Positions 38,603 to 47,962 of a stretch of 64,000 bases of DNA are shown here, in pieces; within the stretch, counting starts at the first letter, position 1, and each line of letters starts with the position of its first letter. The notes beneath the pieces are model-generated. The model worked only from the letters and a program-made list of their open reading frames with translations, was not told where the DNA came from and ran no database searches. Origin of the DNA: Acidobacteriota bacterium. Its GTDB lineage: Bacteria; Acidobacteriota; Blastocatellia; Pyrinomonadales; Pyrinomonadaceae. Where the stretch lies: NCBI GenBank assembly GCA_019639135.1, contig JAHBSL010000002.1, positions 186,001 to 250,000 of the forward strand. Direction: 5' to 3'. The position numbers and the translations under genes are program-made.

Positions 38603-38662
38603 CTCGTCATTCCAGACTCCAGATTCCAAATTCCAGATTCACCATTCACCATTCGAACATAC

Positions 38663-38682
38663 GCCCTTGCTGATGCGCGGGC
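38663..38682. repeat. GCCC/GGGC hairpin repeat, copy 2
   Basis: Differs from copy 1 at two positions (TGATGCGC for TGACGCAC). It is preceded by ACCATTCACCATTCG. Confidence 0.65.
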
Positions 38683-38746
38683 TTCTGCATTCGGATGCCA
38701 GATTTTAGACTCCGAATTCATCATTCACCATTCACCATTCGAGCAC

Positions 38747-38766
38747 GCCCTCCCTGACGGTCGGGC
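38747..38766. repeat. GCCC/GGGC hairpin repeat, copy 3
   Basis: The arms and the CTGACG core are kept (GCCCTCCCTGACGGTCGGGC), and it is again preceded by a TTCACCATTCACCATTCG stretch like that before copy 2. Confidence 0.6.
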
Positions 38767-38854
38767 CTCTGAGACGGCGGGCCTTTAACAACTCTTCACC
38801 CCATTACTGTTAGTCAGAAGCCGGCTGGTGCCTTTGGCGGCGAAGGCGGAGGGC

Positions 38855-38892
38855 GGGAAAGAAAAACGCGAGATGCTCAATGCACCTCGCGT
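38855..38892 (-). terminator. Rho-independent terminator of pckG
   Basis: On the minus strand, the stem ACGCGAG / CTCGCGT with an inner GCAT-type pairing is followed by TTTTTCTTTC. It begins 25 bases beyond the pckG stop. Confidence 0.8.
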
Positions 38893-38916
38893 CTTTCGTT
38901 TGTTTGTAAACGGCGG

Positions 38917-40809
38917 CTATTCGCCCTTGGCGACGGCAATGGTCGGGAGTTCTTCCTCCGGACGCGGCGTTGCAAGCCCGAGCTCCGGCGAACGCCAGAG
39001 GTTTGAGACGAGCAGCTCGCGGATGAAGGTCATCTCCTTCGGCAGGCGGTCGTAGAGCTTGAAGAAAAGGTCGTCGTGGGTCGAGATCTCCTTGATCCAC
39101 ATATCGCGGTCGAGCTTCATCACCGTGTCCCACTGTTCGCGGCTGAAGTCGAGCCCACGCCAATCCATGTCCTCGTAACGCGGCATCCAGCCAAGCGGCG
39201 TCTCGGTTCCCTTCGACTTGCCGTGCGAACGCTCGACGATCCACTTCAGAACGCGGAAGTTCTCGCCAAAGCCGGGCCAGAGGAACTTGCCGTTCTCATC
39301 CTTGCGGAACCAGTTGACCGAGAAGATACGCGGCGGTTCGGGGATATTGCGGCCGAGGTCGAGCCAATGCGAGAAGTAATCGCCCATGTGGTAACCGGCA
39401 AAGGGCAGCATCGCGAAAGGATCGCGGCGGACCTCGCCGATGTTTCCAAAGGCGGCGGCGGTCATCTCGGAGCCCATCGTCGCGGCCATATAAACGCCGA
39501 ATGCCCAGTTGAACGACTGCTGAATGAGCGGCACGACCGTATTGCGGCGGCCGCCGAAGATGAACGCCGAGACCGGCACGCCCTTCGGCGAATCGAAGTG
39601 CTCATCAACGACCGGGCACTGCGTGATCGGGGCGGTAAAGCGGGCGTTCGGATGTGCAGCGGGCTTCTCGCTCGCCGGTGTCCAGTCATTGCCCTGCCAG
39701 TCGATGGCGTGTGCCGGCGGTTCGCCGTCCATGCCTTCCCACCAAACGTCGCCGTCGTCCGTCAAAGCAACGTTGGTGAAGATCGTGTTCTCGCGGATTG
39801 AATCCATCGCGTTCGGGTTGGTCGAATAGTTCGTTCCCGGAGCGACGCCGAAGAAGCCGGCCTCGGGGTTGATCGCGTGAAGCTTGCCGTGTTCATCGGG
39901 CTTGATCCATGCGATGTCGTCGCCGACGGTCGTGACTTCCCAACCCTCTTCGCGGAATTCCTTCGGCGGAATGAGCATCGCAAAGTTGGTCTTTCCGCAA
40001 GCCGACGGGAACGCCGCACAGACGTAATCCTTGCGACCGTTGGGCGATTTCACGCCGACGATGAGCATGTGCTCGGCAAGCCAGCCCTGCTCGCGGCCGA
40101 GCGTCGAGGCAATGCGGAGAGCGAGGCACTTCTTGCCGAGTAGGGCGTTTCCGCCATAACCCGAGCCGTATGAAATGATCGAACGCTCCTCGGGAAAATG
40201 AACAATGTATTTGTCCTTCGGATCCGGCGAACACGGCCAGGGCACATCCTGTTGGCCTTCCGCGAGCGGCATACCGACCGAATGGAGGCAGTGGACGAAT
40301 TCGCCGTCACCCATTGCTTCAAGAGCCTTCGTGCCCATTCGCGTCATGATCTTCATATTGACGGCGACATAGGGCGAATCGGAAAGCTGAACGCCGAACT
40401 GCGAAATGGGCGAACCGATCGGGCCCATGCAGAACGGGATGACGTACATCGTCCGGCCACGCATCGAACCGCGGAACTTGGGCGTCAGGATCGCCTTCAT
40501 TTCCTTCGGGGCCATCCAATTATTGGTCGGGCCGGCATCGCCTTTCGAAAGCGAGCAAATGTAGGTGCGGTCCTCGACGCGGGCAACATCCGAGGGATGC
40601 GAGCGGGCCAAAAAGCTGTTCGGTCGCTTTTCCTGGTTAAGCCGGATGAACGTGCCTGCCGCAACCATCTCTTCGCAAAGCCGGTCATATTCTTCCTGCG
40701 AGCCATCGCAGAGATAGACCGCATTCGGTTCGCAAAGTTCGGCCATATCCGTGACCCAACGCTGGAGTTCCGGGTTCTTGATATCTTCGGGAATCGTATA
40801 TTTAGCCAT
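38917..40809 (-). CDS. pckG: Phosphoenolpyruvate carboxykinase (GTP)
   Basis: A 630-residue GTP-type PEPCK, converting oxaloacetate to PEP in gluconeogenesis. The P-loop with the reactive Cys is [12 protein letters not shown]. The substrate segments [17 protein letters not shown]-like (near residues 215-230) and [11 protein letters not shown], and the guanine-site region near [19 protein letters not shown], are typical. The length is normal. It has a terminator downstream and appears to be monocistronic, with a 172-base gap up to the EamA transporter stop. Confidence 0.95.
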   Translation of the reverse strand: MAKYTIPEDIKNPELQRWVTDMAELCEPNAVYLCDGSQEEYDRLCEEMVAAGTFIRLNQEKRPNSFLARSHPSDVARVEDRTYICSLSKGDAGPTNNWMAPKEMKAILTPKFRGSMRGRTMYVIPFCMGPIGSPISQFGVQLSDSPYVAVNMKIMTRMGTKALEAMGDGEFVHCLHSVGMPLAEGQQDVPWPCSPDPKDKYIVHFPEERSIISYGSGYGGNALLGKKCLALRIASTLGREQGWLAEHMLIVGVKSPNGRKDYVCAAFPSACGKTNFAMLIPPKEFREEGWEVTTVGDDIAWIKPDEHGKLHAINPEAGFFGVAPGTNYSTNPNAMDSIRENTIFTNVALTDDGDVWWEGMDGEPPAHAIDWQGNDWTPASEKPAAHPNARFTAPITQCPVVDEHFDSPKGVPVSAFIFGGRRNTVVPLIQQSFNWAFGVYMAATMGSEMTAAAFGNIGEVRRDPFAMLPFAGYHMGDYFSHWLDLGRNIPEPPRIFSVNWFRKDENGKFLWPGFGENFRVLKWIVERSHGKSKGTETPLGWMPRYEDMDWRGLDFSREQWDTVMKLDRDMWIKEISTHDDLFFKLYDRLPKEMTFIRELLVSNLWRSPELGLATPRPEEELPTIAVAKGE

Positions 40810-40981
40810 AAATTTAGCTCTCTTGATCTTAATTCGTTGTTAAATCTTCAGGTCTAATCTTAAACGGTCAATAACCGGCCGCTTTTGGAAGTATTTGAAA
40901 AGATTATCATAAGATTAGTGCAAAAGTTAACTTTAGGGCAGCACTTTGAAGTGGTTTCGGATTTCGGCATTCCGGACCGCA

Positions 40982-41899
40982 TTAAGCCTCCACAGAAACG
41001 GCCTTTCGGGTGTATTGGCGGATGGTATGAACCGCGACCGCAGCGATGATGATCGCACCGCCGATCATTGCCCAAATGGTCGGTATCTCGCCGACAAAAA
41101 GCAGCACCCAAATGGGATTTATGAGTGGCTCGATAAAGCCGATAATGCTCGCATCAAGCGGCCGGACACCCGCCGCAACTCCTTTTGTGAAAAGAATATA
41201 CGCGATGCCGATCTGAAAAATGCCGAGAAAGGCGATGGCAAGCAGGTCGTTGGTCGTGATCGCGGCCGGCGGCGATTGGGCGATGAGAGGTATCATCACA
41301 AGAACGATGATCAGATTGCCGTAAAAGACCGAGACCGCAGGATTCCTCTGCTCCGACCGCGGATGCCGCAGGAAGATAAAATAAAGCCCGAAGCAAACGC
41401 CCGAAACGAGGCCCGCGATGTTCCCGGAGAATGGGTCAGGAGCCGTCGCCGAACTCGCGTTATCAAGAAAGAAAAGCGACATCCCCGCGATGCAGAGAAG
41501 CACTGTAACAAGGTCGCGAACGTGGAAGCTCTCGCGGATCAGGAACGGGGCGAGCACGAGCACGTAGATCGGGGCCGTGTACTGGAGAAAGATCGCGTTT
41601 GCGGCGGTGGTGTTCTTGGTCGCGTAAACGAAAGAGGTAAGCGTCGCCGCATAAAGGAACGAAGCGAAGATGGTGTAGCGGTCGAGCCGCAGGCCCTTTT
41701 TGTAGGTGAAAGCCGCTACAACGATCGCCGCAAAAAGCGACCTTCCCATATTGACCGAGAACGCATCGAGCGTCGTCAGCTTGATAAAGAGGCCGCCCGT
41801 GCTCCACAGCAGTACTGCGATCACAACAAGCACTACCGGATTCACGCCCAGGCTGGTTGATTCGCTCTTTTGATTCCTCTCTTGCACTTCGCTTGCCAA
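40982..41899 (-). CDS. EamA/DMT family transporter
   Basis: A 305-residue protein with ten hydrophobic segments in two repeated EamA halves; the second half begins near residue 165, and each half ends with a Pro-Gly or Glu-Pro turn such as IGFIEPLINPIW. Members export amino acids, purines or other metabolites; the substrate is unknown. It is divergent from the Kef antiporter, with an 84-base shared promoter region. Confidence 0.88.
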   Translation of the reverse strand: MASEVQERNQKSESTSLGVNPVVLVVIAVLLWSTGGLFIKLTTLDAFSVNMGRSLFAAIVVAAFTYKKGLRLDRYTIFASFLYAATLTSFVYATKNTTAANAIFLQYTAPIYVLVLAPFLIRESFHVRDLVTVLLCIAGMSLFFLDNASSATAPDPFSGNIAGLVSGVCFGLYFIFLRHPRSEQRNPAVSVFYGNLIIVLVMIPLIAQSPPAAITTNDLLAIAFLGIFQIGIAYILFTKGVAAGVRPLDASIIGFIEPLINPIWVLLFVGEIPTIWAMIGGAIIIAAVAVHTIRQYTRKAVSVEA

Positions 41900-41983
41900 A
41901 ATGGGATTTTTACTTAATTCGCCGATAAGAGCAAAGGTACTATAGTGGCATGAGCCTCTGCCGTAATTTGCGGCCTAAGATAT

Positions 41984-44374
41984 ATGCTGATCGAACCTGT
42001 ATTGGCCGCCGGAGCTGTTCCGCAGTTCCTCACCGAAACCGTAGCATTGATCGTCGCCGGTGCAGCGATAGCATACATCTGTTTCCGGCTGCGGCTGGTT
42101 CCGATAGTCGGCTTTTTGATCGCCGGTGTCTTCATCGGGCCGAATGCTCTCGGGCTGGTCCAGGATCGTGAGCTTGTCGATGCAACGGCCGAGATCGGCG
42201 TAATCCTGCTTCTTTTCACCATCGGCATCGAGTTCAGCCTCGAGAAGCTTGCCCGCATCCAAAAGCTCATCTTCGGCGGCGGCAGCCTGCAGGTCGGGCT
42301 GACGATCGCGGCGGTCGGCCTTGTGCTTTATGCATTCGGCGTAAGCCTTCCGGCGGCGATCTTTACCGGAATGCTGGTCGCCTTGAGCTCAACGGCGATC
42401 GTCCTGAAGCTGCTGGCAGACAAGGGCGAAACGAACTCCGAGCCGGGCCAGGTCGCCCTCGGGCTTCTGATCTTTCAAGATCTGGCGATCGTCGTGATGG
42501 TACTTCTTGTCCCGGTGCTTGCAGGCGGCAGCGAAGGCGGGCTCGGGCAGATAGCGACCGCACTTGGAACCGCCATCGGCATAATACTGCTCGTACTTGT
42601 CGTCGCGAGACGCGTGATGCCGAAGATCCTCGAATCCGTCGCTTTGACGTGCTCGCCCGAGTTGTTTCTTTTAACCGTGATCGCCATCTGTTTCGGTACG
42701 GCATATTTAACAAGCCTCGCGGGTGTCAGCCTCTCACTTGGTGCGTTTCTCGCCGGGTTGATGGTCAGCGAGAGCCGCTTCTCGCAGCACGCACTCAGCG
42801 AAACGCTCCCGCTCCAGATACTTTTTTCGGCCACATTCTTCATCTCGGTCGGAATGCTTCTGGACGTTTCGTTCCTTCTTCAAAACTTGCCGCTCGTAGC
42901 GGGTGTGATCCTTGCGGTTCTGGTCATCAAGGCCGTAACGACGTGGATCAGCGTCAAGGCACTCGGCTATGCAACGCCGATCGCAGCGGCCTCGGCACTT
43001 ACTCTTGCACAGATCGGCGAGTTCTCGTTCGTACTCGAGCGAGCCGGCCGCGAGGTCGGGCTCTTCCCCGCCGGTGCGGAATCGGGTTCTCAGGCGTTCA
43101 TTGCGGCAACCGTTGGCCTGATGGTCGTGACGCCGCTCTTGATGCGGCTCGGTGAAAAGGCATCGGCAAAGGCTGCGAGCAAGATCGATCGCCTGCCGGT
43201 CTCGGCCGAAAGCGAAGAGCACCAGACCGAGCACACGCTTGACCTTGAGGATCACCTCATCGTCGCCGGGTACGGCCAGGCGGCGAGGTCGCTGATTCGC
43301 GTTGTTGCCGGCTCCGGCATTCCCTATGTGATAACGACGCTAAGCCCGACCGGTGCCAACGAGGCTGAATCCGAAGGCCTGCCCGTTGTCCGCGGCGACG
43401 CCTCGCGTCCGTTTTTGCTGAGGCACGTTGGCATCGACAAAGCGAAGATCGTCGTGATAGCCGACGACGACCCGGCTACGGCACATAAGATCATTTCGGT
43501 CGCCCGGCAGTTGAACCCGACGCTTCGGATCGTCGTCCGAACGCGATATTCGGCCGATGCCGAGCACTTGCTCGAGGCCGGCGCCGATGAGGTCGTCTCC
43601 GAGGAGTTCGAGTCGATCGTTCAGCTCTTTGGCGAGGTGCTCCGCGAATACCGCGTTGAGGCGGCGGAGATCGACCGCCTGGAAGACCTTGCCCGCCGCG
43701 ACGGCTACGCCGCATTGATGGCCGAGACGGTGCGAATGACGAACTCCGAATTTGCCTGCGAGACCGGCGAAGGCTGCTTCGATTCGAGGACGGTTACGGT
43801 TCGCGAAGGCTCGGCTGTCGCAGGGCTCACCGTTGCTGAGGCCGAGCTTTCCGGAAGTTCCGGCCTGCGTGTAGCCAAGGTCACGCGGGTTTCCGAGACC
43901 TTCGAAGGACCGGGTGCAGATTTCGTTCTTCAAGCCGGCGACGAACTTTTGCTTGAAGGCTCGACGGAAGCATTTGCCCGGAACGCGGCGAAATTCAGGA
44001 AGCCGAGTGCGATGGCAACGGCGGCCGGAACCTCGGTTGCAGTCGGGTTCGCTTCGCAGCCCAAGTCGCCGCGGCGGATCGATACCGAAAGCCCGTTCTC
44101 TCATCTCACAGAGGTTGATACATCTGTCTGCGAGCACGTTGAGATGATCCGGCCGGTCTTTCCGAGTGCGGCGGGCTGCGAGGAGTGCATTGCGATGGGC
44201 GAGCAGTGGGTGCATCTCCGCATTTGCCTGACGTGCGGCCACGTCGGCTGCTGCGATACCTCAAAGAACAAACACGCCTCCGCCCACTATGAAAAAACCG
44301 GGCATCCGCTGATCGCATCATTGGAGCCCGGCGAGAATTGGGGTTGGTGTTACTCGGACGAAGAGTATGTCTAG
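41984..44374 (+). CDS. Kef-type cation/proton antiporter with UBP zinc finger
   Basis: A 796-residue CPA2 protein. Residues 5-395 form the antiporter membrane domain (FTIGIEFSLEKL, SSTAIVLKLL, GLLIFQDLAIV). Residues about 415-530 are a TrkA-N Rossmann domain (LIVAGYGQAARS), and about 600-675 a TrkA-C domain. The last 80 residues are a UBP-type zinc finger: CEH, CEEC, CLTCGHVGC, then HASAHYEKTGHPL and WCY. That finger binds ubiquitin tails in eukaryotes; in bacteria its ligand is unknown. The protein probably exchanges K+ or Na+ for protons under control of its cytosolic domains. Confidence 0.9.
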   Translation: MLIEPVLAAGAVPQFLTETVALIVAGAAIAYICFRLRLVPIVGFLIAGVFIGPNALGLVQDRELVDATAEIGVILLLFTIGIEFSLEKLARIQKLIFGGGSLQVGLTIAAVGLVLYAFGVSLPAAIFTGMLVALSSTAIVLKLLADKGETNSEPGQVALGLLIFQDLAIVVMVLLVPVLAGGSEGGLGQIATALGTAIGIILLVLVVARRVMPKILESVALTCSPELFLLTVIAICFGTAYLTSLAGVSLSLGAFLAGLMVSESRFSQHALSETLPLQILFSATFFISVGMLLDVSFLLQNLPLVAGVILAVLVIKAVTTWISVKALGYATPIAAASALTLAQIGEFSFVLERAGREVGLFPAGAESGSQAFIAATVGLMVVTPLLMRLGEKASAKAASKIDRLPVSAESEEHQTEHTLDLEDHLIVAGYGQAARSLIRVVAGSGIPYVITTLSPTGANEAESEGLPVVRGDASRPFLLRHVGIDKAKIVVIADDDPATAHKIISVARQLNPTLRIVVRTRYSADAEHLLEAGADEVVSEEFESIVQLFGEVLREYRVEAAEIDRLEDLARRDGYAALMAETVRMTNSEFACETGEGCFDSRTVTVREGSAVAGLTVAEAELSGSSGLRVAKVTRVSETFEGPGADFVLQAGDELLLEGSTEAFARNAAKFRKPSAMATAAGTSVAVGFASQPKSPRRIDTESPFSHLTEVDTSVCEHVEMIRPVFPSAAGCEECIAMGEQWVHLRICLTCGHVGCCDTSKNKHASAHYEKTGHPLIASLEPGENWGWCYSDEEYV

Positions 44375-44378
44375 CTGA

Positions 44379-45410
44379 TCATTCGCCGGAAACGGCCGAG
44401 GCGATCGTTTCGCGAAGCTTCTTCGCGGACGTCGTCGCCGGTTCGAGTTCCGAGTCCTCGACGTTTTGCCGGACCTTCTTGCCGAAGACGGCGTTCCAGG
44501 GCGGAACGACGATCGTCACATTGCCGGTCGCCTTTGCCTGGCAGGCGAGGCGGATGAAAGGCTTATCGCCCTCGGGCTGGTTATAGCCAAACACCTTCAT
44601 CTGCTTGCGCTCGCGGGCCGAGGGTTCGCTAAGCTTTTCGGCACCGCCGAGAACGCCGACCCAGCAGGTGCCGCAAGAGGCGGATGTGCACTCTATCGGC
44701 ACCGGGCCATCCCAGCAGCGTTCGTCCATTGACTGCCAATCCTGCGAGTGGTCTTTCTGCGAGGCCGAGGCGATCTCTTCTTCGTTGATGACCTTGAAGC
44801 GGCCGCCGGAGTATTCATCGCGGATGACCGAAAACTCCTTATCGATCGTTTTGAGGAATCCGAGCAGGCCCTGCGAGTCGTCCTTCGCACGCTCGGCGAC
44901 GATCGCGTCCGGCGACTTGGCCATCAGGCCCGCGGGCTTTGCCGCGATGCCCGCAGCCGCCTTGAACGCATCCTGCCCGACCTGCAACAGCGTCATCAAT
45001 CCGACGGCGGCGATGCCGAGCGACAGGCTTTCTTTCGTTTTGGCGTCTGAGGCGACCTGCTTCGCTATGCCGCGGATCTCGTCGGCGATAGCTCCGGCCT
45101 CGCCGTCCTCGGCACGAGCCGCGACCGCCGCCTTTACCTGCGGCCAAAATCGGTGGCCGTAAAGAAAGCGGTGCGAGGTATCGATCTTGTCCGCAAGGCC
45201 GAAATCGCCCTGCATCGCGAGGCCCTTCTTTGCTTCCTCAACGTCCTCCGCCGAGTTCAGATACCGCACCAGATCGAGCGGATAGAACCGGAACCAAACC
45301 TGCGTCGCGTCGCGATCGACCGCGTGGATATCCGCCGCAACCGTGGCAACCGCTGCCAACCACTCGGACTCATTATGCCTTGCCAGAGATTCAATAAATG
45401 CGTTGCTCAT
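44379..45410 (-). CDS. Helical protein with C-terminal [2Fe-2S] ferredoxin domain
   Basis: A 343-residue protein. The first 220 residues are helical and carry Trp, His and Tyr-rich segments (TQVWFRFYPLDL, TSHRFLYGHRFWPQV), with no domain I recognise. Residues about 230-315 are a plant-type ferredoxin domain: CTSASCGTC (C-x4-C-x2-C) and RLACQAKATG giving the fourth Cys. The cluster-binding set is therefore complete. The ATG at 45410 starts MSNAFIESL; the frame runs on upstream into the repeat-rich gap and is not used. It is convergent with the Kef gene, 4 bases apart. Confidence 0.75.
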   Translation of the reverse strand: MSNAFIESLARHNESEWLAAVATVAADIHAVDRDATQVWFRFYPLDLVRYLNSAEDVEEAKKGLAMQGDFGLADKIDTSHRFLYGHRFWPQVKAAVAARAEDGEAGAIADEIRGIAKQVASDAKTKESLSLGIAAVGLMTLLQVGQDAFKAAAGIAAKPAGLMAKSPDAIVAERAKDDSQGLLGFLKTIDKEFSVIRDEYSGGRFKVINEEEIASASQKDHSQDWQSMDERCWDGPVPIECTSASCGTCWVGVLGGAEKLSEPSARERKQMKVFGYNQPEGDKPFIRLACQAKATGNVTIVVPPWNAVFGKKVRQNVEDSELEPATTSAKKLRETIASAVSGE

Positions 45411-45533
45411 AGTCGCAATTTTCCTCGTTATCGCAAACGGATATTTAAGCAAATTTCCCGCCCGGCAACAACCTGGGAAGATTCCGAATTCCAGATTCGC
45501 CGCTCGTGACTTGTCACTCACCGCTACGAATCA

Positions 45534-45553
45534 GCCCTTTCTCACGCGCGGGC
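45534..45553. repeat. GCCC/GGGC hairpin repeat, copy 4
   Basis: GCCCTTTCTCACGCGCGGGC, followed by CTCGGAC. It matches the copies at 38.6-38.8 kb in arms and in the ACGC core. Confidence 0.6.
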
Positions 45554-45590
45554 CTCGGACACGGAGATCCGGTATTCCGAATTCAAACGG

Positions 45591-45647
45591 CTCCCCTCTT
45601 TGAATAGAAGGGGTGAACGCCGCTTCGGCGGACGGGGAGGTAGATGG
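45591..45647. repeat. 57-bp palindromic intergenic element, copy C
   Basis: 53 of 57 bases match the copy B sequence. The UUCG hairpin is unchanged; the first hairpin has two changes that weaken it. As in copy B, it is followed by TTCTGAGTCC and then CTTT. Confidence 0.8.
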
Positions 45648-45974
45648 TTCTGAGTCCCTGCTTTAGCTGGCCAGCTTGGAGTCCAGGCTTAGCGTCATGA
45701 GGGGTTTCTCCATTGGCGTGCCCTTGCTGCAAAGGAAGTGAAAATAGTTCTTGACTTTGTAGAATTTCGGATTATTATTAGGCAAATTCGATTTGAGTTC
45801 CCGCTGCTCTTTCGGATAGAGCGACGAGTGTCTTCGCTTTTTGCGGTCCTACAAAGTTGAGTAGTTAGGGAACTCCTAGTCTGACCTGCTACATCTCCCT
45901 ATTCAAGAGATAAGTCAGTTCAGGAAACCCACGGCCCTAGCTAGACCTGTCACGGTCATTGGAGGATCAATCCC

Positions 45975-47837
45975 ATGTTCGCTTCCCCTGCGGTTCGTTC
46001 AAAGATCGAACTTTTTGGTGCGCTTCGTCTTCAAATTTTTCTGCTTGTAATGGTCGTCTGCTCAATTAGTGCGGATTATGCGTTCTCTCAAATAATTCCA
46101 ACAACCGAATTCAAGTTTTTGCCGGATCCTTCTACAAGCCGTCTAATCGACGTGCGAAGAGGAAGAATTGAGGCGGTGGAGGTTTCCGACGCCAACGGCT
46201 TTCGAATTCAAAAAGATCGATTGAAAGCGGAACTCAGTAACGACAAAATACTCGATTTGAAGATCGATGATGGAAAAATCTCGTTAGCATGGAAAAATCC
46301 CTCGAAAGAGGAAACATTGACGATTTCCGTGGACGGTTCTCCATTGGCCTCGTACAAGATTCGGGTACTTGAAGAACTCGATGCGGTCGAGTCCAGGGTT
46401 GGTGATGAAATCATACTGCTCCAGAACTCCACCAGGACGATCTCAGTGCGAGATTCACTCGTCTTCTATTCAAACTTCACTGAGAAGAGACAAATCGACA
46501 ACAGGACCCCGCTACCAAACCTTTTGTGCGAGACGACCAACACCACGGTTGCGCGAGTAGACGAAGATTGTGAGACTTTGTCACCAGGTAGCCTTGCAGG
46601 AATTACCGACCTGCGCATAACGCACCCTAACTTTGCGACGCGGCTCTTTCGAGTACGCACAAAACAAGTCGCGAGCTCGATCGTCTTGAGCCTAGATTCG
46701 GGGCTAAGCCGTTTAGAACCTCGACGTGATTCGACGACAGTTCGGGCAAGTCTTCGTGATTCTAACGGCAATAGCTTCACCGAAAGCCCACCGCAGATCA
46801 ATTGGACTGTAGTGAATAGTGAGAAAAAAGAGGATGCTGAACTGGCCGCGTTTGTAAACCTTTCACGGATTGACAATTCCACTGTAACTGTTCGGCTCTC
46901 CGCCAAAGCTCTCGACCAAGAGAATATTCCGGGATCGCTGTGGATCAGCGGTTGCATCGCTGGGCAGGCTGAATCAACAGGCTGCGATCACATCCAGTTG
47001 GAGCTACGAAAGGTCAAGGTAACTGGTTTCAGGCCGTTAAGAATTCGTCTAGATGTCTTGGACGATCTAACTGCAAAGGATTTGTTTGGAAAGCGTGCGG
47101 CGAAAGAGTATTTCATCGCAAAAGTTCGATTGTTCAACGAGATTGGTAGGGACGACTTGGAATTTGGAAAATCTATTCTTGTCTACAGTGAATCACTCGA
47201 GGTCAACGTTGCCGTCGAGTATCGACAAAATCGACAAATAGGTGATGACGACAAAGCCGCAAAGAAATGGAGAACAGTATCTGAAGGCGACTTCAAGAAA
47301 TTGTTCGGCGTAGATCACCTTACGGCCTACCGAACGTACGAAGAACGATGCGTGCGCATCAGCCAAAAGGACATGAAGGTCCCATATCGGCCGTTGACTT
47401 TCGAAATGGTTTTAAATACACAGGATCGTCGAGACTCTCGTAGCTTAAAGAGTAAGATCCTGTTAATTATGAATGGGGCTTCGAGCCTAACCTCGTTCGT
47501 CACATCGATAGCTGTTCCCGGTGCCGGGAGTGACCTTCCAATAGGACTCGAAAAATTCAATAATCTGCTAATTCCCAGTTTCCAAAAGCTCTTCCCGAGC
47601 CTAAATGAGGTCCAACGTCAGAATATTACCTCAATGGTAATGCGCCCCTTGGAGGAGATTCCATTCGGATCAGATATAACCCGGGTTCTGTTCTTTCCGA
47701 AGAAGTCCTTCTCCGGCGTTTTACCAAATGGCGATGGCGTCAGAAAGACTGAGATCCGAATTAGTGCAATCAGTATTGCGGACGCCTGTGCGGAAGTTGG
47801 GATCATTGAGAAGGCCTCTGAGGCTAAAATTCGATGA
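45975..47837 (+). CDS. Large exported protein, unassigned
   Basis: A 620-residue protein with an N-terminal membrane or signal segment (about residues 18-38, ending YAFSQ). The rest is mainly beta-strand-rich and polar, with several short Ig-like pieces (LAWKNPSKEETLTISVDG, EVNVAVEYRQNRQIGDDD) and no catalytic motif I recognise. The base composition is more AT-rich than in the flanking pckG-Kef block, and it lies beside a repeat mosaic and a decayed gene, so it may be accessory. A good ribosome site supports the start. Confidence 0.6.
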   Translation: MFASPAVRSKIELFGALRLQIFLLVMVVCSISADYAFSQIIPTTEFKFLPDPSTSRLIDVRRGRIEAVEVSDANGFRIQKDRLKAELSNDKILDLKIDDGKISLAWKNPSKEETLTISVDGSPLASYKIRVLEELDAVESRVGDEIILLQNSTRTISVRDSLVFYSNFTEKRQIDNRTPLPNLLCETTNTTVARVDEDCETLSPGSLAGITDLRITHPNFATRLFRVRTKQVASSIVLSLDSGLSRLEPRRDSTTVRASLRDSNGNSFTESPPQINWTVVNSEKKEDAELAAFVNLSRIDNSTVTVRLSAKALDQENIPGSLWISGCIAGQAESTGCDHIQLELRKVKVTGFRPLRIRLDVLDDLTAKDLFGKRAAKEYFIAKVRLFNEIGRDDLEFGKSILVYSESLEVNVAVEYRQNRQIGDDDKAAKKWRTVSEGDFKKLFGVDHLTAYRTYEERCVRISQKDMKVPYRPLTFEMVLNTQDRRDSRSLKSKILLIMNGASSLTSFVTSIAVPGAGSDLPIGLEKFNNLLIPSFQKLFPSLNEVQRQNITSMVMRPLEEIPFGSDITRVLFFPKKSFSGVLPNGDGVRKTEIRISAISIADACAEVGIIEKASEAKIR

Positions 47838-47962
47838 ATCGGTACGCATGAATGTCTCGTGAAAAATAAAGAGACCATGGACACGGGCGGGAGACGATTC
47901 CGCCCCATCTTAACCAAATTGAGGCGCTCACTTTGAACTTCTCAACACTAAGTTCTCGCAAT

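Larger units (their letters stand above)
38154..38916. other. Repeat-rich intergenic mosaic
   Basis: A gap of about 760 bases between mltG and pckG, both on the minus strand. It contains short degenerate CTGAAACG-type repeats, many ATTCCAGATTCCAAATTCC-like stretches, ACCATTC runs, two 57-bp hairpin elements and three GCCC/GGGC hairpins; the pckG terminator is at its end. The open frames across it read through these repeats and are not credible genes. The same modules recur at 45411-45974. Confidence 0.75.
45411..45974. other. Second repeat-rich intergenic mosaic
   Basis: A 564-base gap upstream of two divergent genes. From 45480 to 45660 it repeats the modules of the 38.2-38.9 kb gap: ATTCCGAATTCCAGATTC stretches, a TCACTCACCGCT piece, one GCCC/GGGC hairpin and one 57-bp element. 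The last 300 bases (45660-45960) are AT-rich and hold the promoter of the next gene. A strong ribosome site GGAGG lies at 45961, before the ATG at 45975. Confidence 0.7.

Noticed and set aside
38138-38724. Two overlapping minus-strand frames of 163 and 171 codons in the repeat-rich gap
   Set aside because: They read through the 57-bp elements and ATTCC modules, and the same peptide pieces recur in both frames; repeat DNA explains them.
39076-41860. Several long plus-strand frames opposite pckG and the EamA gene
   Set aside because: All are antisense shadows of well-supported genes in a GC-rich block.
45411-45521. N-terminal extension of the [2Fe-2S] protein by 37 codons
   Set aside because: The extension reads the intergenic ATTCC module and carries no protein-like feature; the ATG at 45410 is the better start.
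45591-45647. Compensatory base changes in the first hairpin of the third 57-bp copy
   Set aside because: On careful pairing the two changes give a mismatch and a wobble rather than a restored pair, so they do not support selection on the stem.
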